Assembly: GCA_021234155.1 (NCBI GenBank)
Contig: JAJEKV010000027.1
Span: 6,198,623-6,262,622 of the forward strand
DNA: 64,000 bases
Direction: 5' to 3'
From: Isoetes taiwanensis
Taxonomy: Eukaryota > Streptophyta > Lycopodiopsida > Isoetales > Isoetaceae
Below are positions 32,500 to 43,666 of the stretch, piece after piece. Positions within the stretch are counted from its first letter, which is position 1; each line of letters begins with the position of its first letter. Under the pieces are notes generated by a model. The model ran no database searches. It was given only the letters and a program-made list of their open reading frames with translations, and was not told where the DNA came from. A program made the translations under genes and the position numbers.

Positions 32500-34960
32500 T
32501 GGACAAGCAAAGAAAAAAGGCTCAATAGTCTCAACGTCTGAAAGGCAGAGCGAGCATACTACAGATGGGCCAATATAGTGGCGATTCCTTAAGGCATTAA
32601 CACAGACGCCTATGGATAACCTACCACCAAAACACAGATACTTTGGGATAGAGAAGTTTATCCCAAAGTATGAACCCGATTAGGTTCTGAAATCTGCAAG
32701 TGCCACTAGTTTGGTAGTGGGAGGGGCTGCGGAGCTAAGAGAATATGATATATGGAGCTGACAAGGTCCTTGCCTTTGCGAATATCCTCGTGGCGGCCCC
32801 AAGCCAACCTTTTTGCGACACCAACCTCCACCATAAATAGTAGATTTTCTGCTGCCTTTTCATAGAATGACACAATATCCAACGGGAGAGTGAAAATTTT
32901 GTCTGAAACTCGTAAGTAGGCAACCACCTCCGTACCATTCTTGAATAGAAACAACACTTGTAAGGATCCATCGTCCCTGTGTAAGGGGATGGACAGATGC
33001 AACAAGTGGAGATGATGAGAGATTTGGTGGCAGTGGTGTCTACCACTATGGAATCTGTAGTCGGGCACAGGTGGAAGGGCATGGCCAAGAAAGATGTTTG
33101 ACTATATCCTATGCTGCCAATAATCCACGTAGAATTGGAGAAGCATTGGAAAATGCTGAAAGGATGAAATAATGCCCAAGGTAAAATTGGTTTTACGGCC
33201 TTCTTATCTAGAGGAATACAACGACAAAGAGATTGTTTGAGAAAGCGTAAAATAGAAGAGTCATCTTCATTATTCAATATCCTCCAAATGAATTTTGAAA
33301 TGAGGACTTTGCTCTGCAGCGAGAAGTCCATCATGCCGAGACCATCTGCCCCTTTTGAAAGAATGCATTTGGACCAGGCCACTTTAACTATAGCCCACTC
33401 CTCAGTGCCAGCCCATATGAAGTTTCAGACTGTTGCGATGAGTTCATCTGCCTTGACCTATCGGGCTAGCAATAATAAAACCATATAAATATGGGTATTG
33501 TTGAGGACTGACTTGGCCACTATGATGCGACCAGTAAGAGATAATTTTATGGTATACCACCAAAATAACCTGGAGGATCTAGTATTGTTTGCAGTATGGG
33601 ACATGTACGAGCAATACAGGGGGGCTTTCTTACCATTTCATATTTGTATACTTACCATGGGAAGTTTTTCGCCATTATCTGGGGCAAAATATATACTTTA
33701 GGGGTTAAATTAGCTTCCAAAGATCAGTATACCAGGGATGTTTTTGGCCACCCTTCAAAAGCAGACGTCCATATTCCCTTATTACTAAGTGCATGCCTAG
33801 GCAAAGCAAGTGTTTCTCCAAACCCTTAATGATCTCTTCCCACACAGCTCCATACTGATATGAATACCAACTGGTATTTAAGCAACTTGGTAACTTATCC
33901 ATGACTAAGTAATTTCCATGGATAATCATGAACACATGCTGGAGTTGGAGTGTCCAGCGTTCATAGAGTTGTACACTTCTACCATCCCACAAGCACACTG
34001 AAAGCCAGTGAAAATATATCTAAGAACAATTTTGCAGTCTCTAGATTCTCAGAGTTATCGACTAGAAAGAGGAACTTGTTGAACTAGAAAGAGAAAGAGG
34101 CCTGCTGCTTCTCTCTTCCAAAGTAGCACTTGTTGCTTCTGGGTAGGCTCCAAGGGGTTCTTCTATTGGATGTGCCTAGTTTTTCTTCTTAGTGTAGTTT
34201 TGTGCCTTCCAAAGTCTCCTTAACTTCCAAAGTCTTTCTCCTTTCGGCATAGCATTATGGCTTCCGATTCTTTTCGTTGGACGTGTTTTGCTATTGATGT
34301 TCTAGTTTTCTCAATCTTCTTTTTTAACTTTGTGTTTGCTAATAAAATCTTATTCGGTCATTCATATATCTTCATTTAAGATTTTCTTCAAGTCGGCACT
34401 TTGTAAATGGCAGGTTTCTTCTAACTTAACACTTTGACGGATGGCGTGGTTGATTTTTCCTTGCTTTGCAGTTTGGAGCGATAGTCGAGGTGATGGATTT
34501 TGGCATATATTCTAGGGCTGCGTGTTGTGGGGGTAGGACCTTTCCCAAGAAAGATTTTATACACTAAGGACAACAAAGCGATTGGTCGCCAGTCTGAGAC
34601 AGTTTGGGGATCATTGACCTTGGGGATCAATGAGATGGCACCTGTGTTCAAAATTTTATCCAACACGGTTGACTAGTGGATTTGACAAAAAGCATTAAGC
34701 ACATCGTGGCCAGCCATTTCCAATATTCTTGAAAGAACTCAATCGGTATACCATCCAACCCTGGACACTTGCCTTTTTTAGTGCAAAGAGTCGAACCATA
34801 GCATTCTCTAGATGGACGATGTTCCTCATAAATAATGGGAGAAATAGAAATCCTAGACAATGCCGCCTCACAAATTTTTGCCTAGAAAGGCAAATGTCTC
34901 CCAGCAAAAAATAGCTGGAAGTGATTGTACAGACACAAGGCACCCAAAAATTTAATTGTT
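32500..34960 (-). mobile_element. Decayed L1-type LINE ORF2 remnant
   Basis: Reading right to left on the minus strand, 34648-34860 contains KKGKCPGLDGIPIEFFQEYW. Then 34421-34666 contains LNTGAISLIPKVNDPQTVSD plus WRPIALLSLVYKIF, the conserved RT start. About 33240-33382 contains LSKGADGLGMMDFSLQSKVL, the post-RT region. About 32530-32640 contains GRLSIGVCVNALRNR and CSLCLSDVETIEPFFFACP, a zf-RVT-like region. There are many stops and the central RT (33480-34400), including the catalytic FADD-type box, is not recognisable. Confidence 0.85.
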
Positions 34961-35647
34961 ATAATAAACCACTGAAAAACCACTACAAATGTATGCTTAA
35001 TTTTTTTCTGCTTAATACAAATCACATAACATAATAGTTTTCCTAACTTTCCGCGCTTATCTTCAACTAAGAGTTCTTCAAAATTTAGGGGAAAATGATG
35101 TATAGACGGTTTTTATAGAGAAAAAATCAACAAGATGTTAATTTTATAGCCAAGATTACTTGCCCTCAAAATATTTGGAAACGACATCTATGTGAGACTA
35201 AGCTTCACGCCATTTAGTGATAGAATAGGGACGATGGAGGGATTGCTCTTGAACACTGTAAGATTACGAAGAAACATGAGATTTATAGTGTGAATTTGAA
35301 TGCACAGAAATCATAGCTTTATTGATGAGCTGTGAACTTTCGTTACATGTAATTGTTGTCTATTCTATTCTATGGACCTAAGCGTCTTGTGCAAGACGTG
35401 AATAAAATTACTGATATTTTTGACAATGCATTCTAGATCAAGTGTCATGTCGCATTCAAATGGTCATCCATAAGAAATTGGAGAAAGTGACATAAGTTTT
35501 TGGTAACGCCGTTCTGCACTTATAACTTTGCTTATAACCACAAATATAGCAAATTTGGAATATGAATAATAGTTTATAATTGTTTACATAGCTATTATAT
35601 GTGGCAAATTTCACTTCATGTGTGTTTCATATTTTAGCAACGCTTGC

Positions 35648-38600
35648 TCAACGACTTGAAGTCTTACAATAGACCTGGAACACCAAAAAAAAGACAAGCT
35701 TAGGAGAAATATTTATCACCTTTGATCTTTTAATCATGTATGTTTTAAGACATCAATACATACTAAGACGTTCAAATATTAAGAATGCATAAACTTCCAA
35801 AGTGAAAACTAATATTTTTCTCGAAAATAGAAGGAATCTGAAAAGCGAGAATGAAGAGGAGATGAAACGAAAGGTATGGACCAAATCAGTTTTGCTTGGC
35901 TATCTATATGCGATCATATGTTGACAAGCAAACAAAATGTGTAATGAAACAGTGACTTTAAATATGAAGCACCATTCAATACCATATATAGCATCAAGTA
36001 AATTGAAATACTTCACCTGACAACTTCGAGATGGTAAAAACAATGTCAAAGAATACGGGCAGTTATTGAAATAAGTTTCTGGTTTTCCAATCACGCCTTC
36101 AGGGGAAGTTGAATAAACCTCCTCATGATCAATCTAAAAATATTCCTTGCATGTTAACACTGGTTTGTAAAGCTGCATTCTCTTAAGAATGAAGACAACT
36201 TACAATAAACCTACAATAAAGAAACATACGAAGACCAGCTTGAAGCAAGGCAAAAGAAAATATATCTTGTTCAACATTGTTGCATATCGTCCTAAAGGCA
36301 TTATCAATTGCATGTATGTCTAATGTACAATGCTCAAAAACCTGTCAGCATTTAAATACATATTGCTTCTGAAATGAATATTCTACGATATTCATCTCAG
36401 AAGCAATATAATATATATAGGCTTGATCAATTAATACATTCAACACTTTTAGCATTCAACAAGCTCCAACGTCTGTGGATCAATCAGTACATTCAGCACT
36501 TTTAACATTCAACAAGCTCCAACTTCTGTGGAAATATTCACTGGACGTGTTTCCTAGCCGATGGATGAATATTCACTGGACAGTGTAACCTAGCTCGTAA
36601 CTGAATTTTCAGTGGACAATGTTTCCTACCTGGTAGATGAAAAACCTTTCTTACATGTTTTTCTACTTTGCAATGAGATAGCATATCCTAATTATCTACT
36701 AAGTCGCTGAGCCTGATACAGAATGAGGATTGCTCGGCTATGACACCATGCTGTATAGCTTCAGTTACTGGTGTTATAGAAAAATGTCACAACATAATGT
36801 TTATCCCCTGCTCACATTCTTGGTGCACATTCTACATAGATGATCAAGATATTACAGACCATCAGGGTTTAAAATAATCATGCCGATGGCATCTTAAAAA
36901 ATTACTAGATGATTTATTATGAAGCTGTCTTCTTTCCCAGCTAATTACGAGAAAATCCTGGATTATTTATGATGATTTATTTATCCTAGCTATTATTTAA
37001 TTACTAGATGATTTATTATAATCCTGGATAGCTATGAAGTTTTCTAGGCCTTTAGGGTCTGAAGTCCACATAGCTTTAAGATATTCGCGACTATCAGGTT
37101 ACTGGCTTCTTATATCGAGGTTCATTCCAGGGTATTTGGGAATATCAGCTTGTTGTATTAACTTGTATAGCCTCTTTGGCATTTACAGAGCTGTTTAAGC
37201 AAAAGCATTGTTCTGATATCTAATTCCGAGAATCCCTCAAAAGCAGTTATGTTCCTTTGTGTAACCGTGGAACATATCAGATGATGTAAACATACAACAT
37301 TGCAGTATTTCGAACATATGTAAAACTTGGAGATACCATCCTGGCTATTCTATTTTGTTAATACAAACATCCTTAGTCCTGAACCAACATGTGTAATAAC
37401 CCATGACTTCATATGCAAAACATATTGAACCTTTTTTAACACAAGACCTAATAGCAAAGAAATAAAGATAGTTTACCCTGCCAAAGCCATCATATTCAGC
37501 GGCATCACTGTCCAATATTATTCCATAAGTTCCGGGTGAATGACAACCCACTTTGTATCTAAACTTAAAAAGAAAAATTAGTAGTCATTCTAAAACAAGA
37601 ATGTTATGGACAGCATTAAAGAACCAACAAAGTATTACCGTGAGTAAGAGTTTGCTGAGTGGAAATTGAAAATAAATACCAATTCAGCTCGTTCAAAAAC
37701 AATAACCTACAAAAGAAGACACGTTATTTTTTATACATAGTTTAAATTTCTTGACTTTTAGTTCGTTCATTACATGGAAATCTATATGCAACAAGAGATA
37801 GAGAACGAAAGAACAAGATATTACAACGGGTACTGACTACTCACATGCAATTACTAAGAGCACATCACGCACAATTGGGAATGATAGAAAACATGCTTGG
37901 GATACTGAACTTAACACTACTAAATTTATTTCATAGAAAATGTTAATCTTTCTAGACCATGTGTCGTTACAGTGTCTTAATTCACACAAGACTTTGTAAA
38001 CAATAAACAACTAGCTAAACAAGAAAAATAAATGTCTGACCTTGCCATCTTCATTTGTGTTGGATACCATCCAATTGGGTGAGCTTGAGAAATGAAATTT
38101 CTCATCAAGTGCATTCATATCTCTATCAAAGTTATTCATAAACTGTGCAAGCAAGATGAGACAATCTGAGACATTAACATTGCGGGGAAGTACAAAAATA
38201 AGGCATCCTAAAGACCTTATAACGAAGATCTACTCGGTCCACCAAATCCCACCGCCTTCTGCATCTTTCAAAGCTCCAGGCATTCCCTTCTCTAGGGAAA
38301 TCAACCCATTCTGGGTGACCAAACTATCAGAGGAAGCCAATGTATGATGTTACTGCATGGACTAATATCAGGAAGTAAAGGCTTGCTTAAAATGCATCAT
38401 AAATAATCTAAGTTACCTATTTTAATCTACAATGATGCGGCATGCCTATATTATCATATCATGTACTTATCGCATAGTGTGATTTGGATTTATTTATTAG
38501 AAATAACTTTATATATCGAGAACCCTACTGGTGAATACTAGCAAACAGATCACGCAGGGTAAGCTCTTTGTATGGGCAGAGCGATCTCGTACCTTTTCTA

Positions 38601-41600
38601 CAACTTCTGACTATCATCTAATAATTATTTAGTGCTCTTATATAGATAAACCGACGTTGATAGATAGGTGCATATACTTCATGCTAAACCATCTTGATAA
38701 ATGTTTCTGCTTGTCCTGAAAGAAAGACTGGCCTTGACTAAACCTGTCATCAGCGCTTTCCCTTTTACATTTCCCTCTTTTACTTTTAAGGAGTGTGTAT
38801 ATGTATAATTCCTATAGCTTATTACTGAAATAATATATAAACTAACAATGTCTAGCATATTCTTGTGCCCTGCACATGGAGAATAATGTTTGATATGAAA
38901 CCTTGTTGTCATGCAACCTTTTGTACTGGTCCAACTCTTTTAAAGATAATCAGATATGTGGCATGACACATGAGGTAGTATAGTAAGCTAAATATTTAAG
39001 AAAATATACCTCATTTCCCATAAAATTGAGATAGCTTTCTCCACCTAAAGCCATGGATATAAAGTGGATCATCTGCAAGTCAGCAATTACAATCGCATGT
39101 TACAATCATTAGATTGTCGATGTTAACTAGCACTTCAGCAACAGTGATACTCCTTTCTTCCTCTATCTTCGCTAACATTCCCACGTAAATGCATGGCGTA
39201 TGCTATCTAATAACTGGACTCCATCACTTTGTATGCCTAGTAAAATTTATGACATTGATATGTGTGGCAGTATCACAGCCTACAAGGAAAAGCTTCTAGG
39301 TGGATATATGCAATCATTTGTAGATTAGTAATCTAAATTGATGTACTTTTGTCAACTATGAAGCTTATAAGGAGGGGAACATTAGATACAAATTACTACT
39401 GCTAGTACATTTTAATGGAATGTTCCACGTACTTTGTGAAGAGCTATACCACGTTGAACAACAGGAGATGGTTCTTGCAGTACAGACATACCAGTGAACA
39501 TCTCATCCCCCATAAGGTCCCAAGCATAATGGTTGTCTCCTACAATACACTTTATAATGCAATCAAACATTTATTGATTCGATGCTCCAAAATTTGTTTT
39601 AAAAGAGCAAAATAAATAAGAGAAGGATAAGGACCTGATCGTGGCATTCTGCATATGCAACACATCTTTCAGTATGCCTTCGATACAACATGGTGTGAAC
39701 AATCTCACCCATTGACCATTTGTCATCAGGCCTTTTCTCTTTTAGGTAATGCATCCATCTATCAGGAATTCCCATTGCCAAACGATAATCAAACCCCATG
39801 CCACCTTCTGAAATAGGTCTGCACAGGGTGGGCATGCCAGATACGTCCTCGGCAACAGTGATTGCATCAGGGTTTAAACTATGTATGAGCTCATTCGCTA
39901 GTGTCATGTATATAACAGCATCAACATCAGTGTTTTCACCAAAATATTCGAGGTAATCTCCTGAGAAAGACATATTGATTCCATGATGGGTATATAGCAT
40001 GGATGTAATGCCATCGAATCTGAAACCATCAAGCTTAAATTCGTCTAACCACCATCTTAAGTTAGATAACAAGAAACGTTGCACTTCCCAATTGGCGTAA
40101 TTGAACAAACGGCTATCCCAAAGGATGTGGTAGCCACGCTCTCCTGTATGAAAGTAGGAATCTTGCGTGCTTTGCCCAACATCATAACCATTCAATCCAT
40201 CCAATTTATTAATGCTCGCATGTCCATGTACAAGATCCATCAGTACTTGAATCCCCATTGCATGAGCTTTATCTACTAGATATTTGAAATCTTCAGGCGT
40301 ACCATACCGACTACAAGGAGCAAAGTAACTAGTTACATGATAACCAAAGCAACCATAGTAAGCATGTTCTGCGATAGCCATAAACTGCACTGCATTATAA
40401 TTGTTTGCTTTGATCCGTGGCAGCACATTATCTGCAAATTCGACATATGTCGACACCTTTGCTTCAACTGAACTCATGCCTACATGGCATTCGTAAATTC
40501 GAAGAGATTTGGACCTCTCTGGAAGAGGATATTTAAATGTATACCTGGTGGTTTTAGCCATATCAGAATAAATGATTAAAATAATTTCTCTGTCATACAA
40601 GCACAAAAGGACTAACCTCTCTGTTGGAGGGGGATCCCAATAAATTCCATCATAAGTTCCAGTCTGATCATAGCCCTCAGGCATTTTAGCAGGATCAACA
40701 GCAGCGAACTTTATCCATGCAGGTATCAGGTCAATCCAGATCCCATCTGGCTTTTTCATGCGAAATTTTAACCTGGAACCATGAGGAATTGCAGGTTTCC
40801 CATTTATGTCTGCAATTCGTATAGTCCATATCCCATCTTGATCCTTTTCCATCTCATGAGCACTGCCATTCCAGTTGTTGAATTCTCCGACAAGTTGTGC
40901 AGCCCTGCCAAGCGATTGAATTGTAGTAAGTAGGACAACTTTGTATATAAGATGCACTGTCACAACCACCCTTTCTTGTACAGAGTGATAATGACTATGG
41001 AAAGAATATGCATGAGTGTATAAAAGCAATCTCATTATGTCCACACTAAAACGAACATGACATACATGCTCTACAAAAATGTCTAACATGGAAACAGGTA
41101 ATAAAAACAATATGTTCCTATCAGGTGCTGTGGCTGAGACTTTCTAGATTGTACTTGTTTTTTACTATTTATTCAATAAGACTAGCTGAGCAGTATAGAG
41201 ACGGTTATGGGGATGATTTATGAGAAGTGCAATAATGCTAAGTAGGTTTGAATGTTTGGCTAATTTGGTTATCTTTGAGCAGCAATTTTCCTATCATTGT
41301 TGTACCTTATTGCTATCTTAAAATCATACAATGCATAAACTTGTTTAGAGCCTAAATAAGAGTAAAGGCATAGATTCCATACTTCGCAGCAGGAGCCCAT
41401 TCTCGATAGACCACGCATCCATCACCACGGTTGATGCCAAATTTCTGATACCCTGCATACGCAGAAAAGAAAGACACTTTAGAAATTTGGGTATCATAGA
41501 TTAGTCCAATCGAAGTGCATGATTAATCTGTGAGCTAAAGGTCCCCTCAAGAGATGGATTTCAAAAAGTGTTCTTTTTATTAAACGAAAGTATCGATGCA

Positions 41601-43666
41601 TAAAATTCTCCCATATAACCCCGGTGCATTTATTGGCTCCCCGATTATGGGTTGGATTCCAATGGGGTATTAGACTCATAGATTGTCTTCTAAATTGCAA
41701 GTCGATTATCAAAAATGGGGTATTCGACTTGTAGATTCGCATGTAAATTATGTGAGTCAAACACGACCAAAAAGTATTGTGTGAGTCGAATACCTCTCCA
41801 AGTAAAAAAATGTTAAAAGGCAAGTTCGAACTCGCGCAACAAAGTTGAAAACTAAACTAACTAACCATCTGCGCCACGCAGCACTATTGCAATAGAATTG
41901 ATTTCCATATAATAATAAACATATAATTTTTATGCATGACATATCGGCTCGCCATTTTTTGGAATCCAACCCCCTTTCGGGAGCCAATATTTCGCTCGAT
42001 ATAACCCATATAGCAACCTTTTTGAAACACTACATGAAAGCGAAGGGAACTAGCTTTTTCTTTTCTTTTTAATTTTTTGTGGTGGATGGGAGAATATCCA
42101 GGGCTAGACTTACGTACGATAAAAGATCCCCTATTTTGTAAAAGGAATAAAGGGAGGATCTATAGAACAATGTTAGTCTATGGGAGGATCTATATGGGTA
42201 TGGGCCAATGAAGATGTCAATAGGGACTACTTCATGTCATGTTTAAGTTTAGATAGGGCCACATGAAGATGTCAACTGCAGTAGAGCTCTTGCACCGTTA
42301 TTCGGTATTGCCAAGCATCCTCAGATTTACGACACGTTGAGGTCCGGAGGATTCATATTGACATGATTCCATTCAACCGAGTAGAGAGTCGGCGAAACAG
42401 ATCAACACCAACATGAATTCCGTCATATCAGAAAATTGCATGCGACCTTTTTGTTTTGGGCTTTTTATATCTATGGATAGATGTCGGCGTCTTCATGTGA
42501 CCCTGCCCTAAAGCGACGTGTTCGAAAAAAATGTTCTTTAATTATTTACAATTGATGTAAAAAAGTCATTTTTTAATCATTTATTTAATATACGTTAAGC
42601 ATACTCGTCTCCCCCTCCTCCTCCCCTTACCTTGGCGCTTGGCTTTTGGCGCCTGGCGCCTGCTGCGGTATTGCACAACTGCCCGGCGGATCACGATGAT
42701 GGATGGCGTTGGGTAGCGGCGGTGAAGGATGGCGCCCACAGTATTGTGTGCTACGAAGTGCATGTCACTTCTTAGCGCATACACGGGAAGTCTTTGCCTT
42801 GGCCTTGGTGGAGGATGGGTCGCGGAGGCACCTCAGATGGGCGATTTCCACTGGCCGGTTTTCTCGGCGCCCGCCTTCCCTGCCCCGGCGTGCAGGCGAT
42901 TGGCGTTGGGAAGGCGTCGTTTTCCGACACCAGTTGTGAAGAGGTTACGGTTGAACGCTTGGTGAAACCTTATCTGTTTGGAGGTATGAAGGTATGCTTG
43001 TTGCTTGTGCGGCGGCATGGATTTTGGATCGGTGGCGACCATAATCATCGGCAGCGGTTTTCGAGGTGGTTTTAATCCAGGGTCATGATGGTTGTGGTCT
43101 TGCTCTCGTTGTGCTGGTTTAAGGGCTTGACCCATGTTCTTGTTTGGACTTGATTAGGGACTTGGTCCCTTATGTACTTAGTCCCATAAGATTGGGTTCC
43201 ATGGGCCGTTAAAATTTTTCCTTTCCTTTCCTTTCCTTCCCCCCCTCCCCAAGGGCCTTTTTTTGCTCCAAGAAAATCATTTTTGTGATGTCCATAATGG
43301 CTATCGATATGACTTCCCAAATCCATGTTGACGTTAACTTATATTTACTTGTTTTATTAACCAAATGATTGCAATGCTTGTTATTTCTATATAAAGCAAA
43401 TCAACCTAAATATGTGCATCATGCATTTGAGAAATACGCTTACCCAAACTAAATTTTAGTAGACCTCCTTCACGTGTTTCTATATCCTTCTTCCATCTCT
43501 TATATTCCGTGTACCTGAATTTCAGATGCTTCACATGTGGAATTAACTCAGGATCTACCTTCAGCACCCCTAATTCTTCCATTTCAACGTCTATGATTTC
43601 CTGCAATTTCTCATCCTCGATTTCCTTTATCATATTTGAATGAGTGGAACTCCCGTTTTCTTCCAT
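35648..43666 (-). CDS. SBEI: Starch branching enzyme I (1,4-alpha-glucan branching enzyme, GH13)
   Basis: Twelve minus-strand exons join in frame to 724 residues: 43666-43444, 41452-41383, 40904-40617, 40544-39635, 39549-39433, 39072-39010, 38323-38216, 38142-38041, 37706-37639, 37558-37477, 36133-36017 and 35674-35648. All have GT donors and AG acceptors, and phases match throughout. The enzyme cuts alpha-1,4 chains and rejoins them as alpha-1,6 branches. A CBM48 region (about 90-180, [13 protein letters not shown]) precedes the GH13 barrel: region I DLVHGH (D297), region II GFRFDG (nucleophile D371), region III AEDVSG (E426), region IV ECHDQ (D496). The class I character shows in [11 protein letters not shown] and [16 protein letters not shown]. 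Oddities are VHGH and ECHDQ where plants usually have VHSH and ESHDQ, and LGGES for LGGEG. The ATG follows an acceptor-like TTGTTAG, so an upstream exon may add a leader or transit peptide. No plastid presequence is visible here. Confidence 0.93.
36360..36409. repeat. 22-bp hairpin in SBEI intron 10
   Basis: Arms 36360-36381 (starting ATATTGCTTCTGAAATGAAT) and 36388-36409 are complementary apart from one mismatch, with a six-base loop. This is too short for a typical plant microRNA precursor, and it lies inside an intron. Confidence 0.85.
36425..36640. repeat. Intronic tandem repeats
   Basis: A roughly 54-bp unit containing CATTCAACAAGCTCCAAC occurs twice (36425-36535). It is followed by three diverged copies of a roughly 37-bp unit around ATTCACTGGAC...CCTAG (36528-36640). 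Confidence 0.75.
41632..41990 (-). mobile_element. MITE with a tRNA-like (SINE-type) core in SBEI intron 1
   Basis: The ends are inverted repeats: TTGGCTCCCCGATTATGGGT followed by TGGATTCCAA at about 41632-41663, mirrored by TTGGAATCCAACCCCCTTTC followed by GGGAGCCAA at about 41959-41988. Inside, the minus strand carries GCTGCGTGGCGCAGATGGTT (near 41882-41862), which fits a Pol III A box. GCGAGTTCGAAC follows about 40 bp downstream and fits a B box. Either a SINE inserted into a MITE or the element captured a tRNA-like sequence. No target-site duplication was confirmed. Confidence 0.6.
42600..43255. other. GC-rich insert in SBEI intron 1
   Basis: This block is much richer in G and C than the AT-rich intron around it and ends in a CCTTT-type pyrimidine repeat (43220-43245). 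Overlapping ORFs are open in three plus frames and on the minus strand. That is typical of high GC rather than coding, and no domain is recognised. It is probably an inserted repeat or captured fragment. Confidence 0.45.

Noticed and set aside
36360-36409. microRNA precursor in the SBEI intron
   Set aside because: The stem is only 22 bp with a six-base loop, too small for a plant pri-miRNA foldback.
42581-43135. Overlapping ORFs in the GC-rich insert
   Set aside because: Several frames on both strands are open at once, which reflects low AT content; no domain or splice pattern supports a gene.
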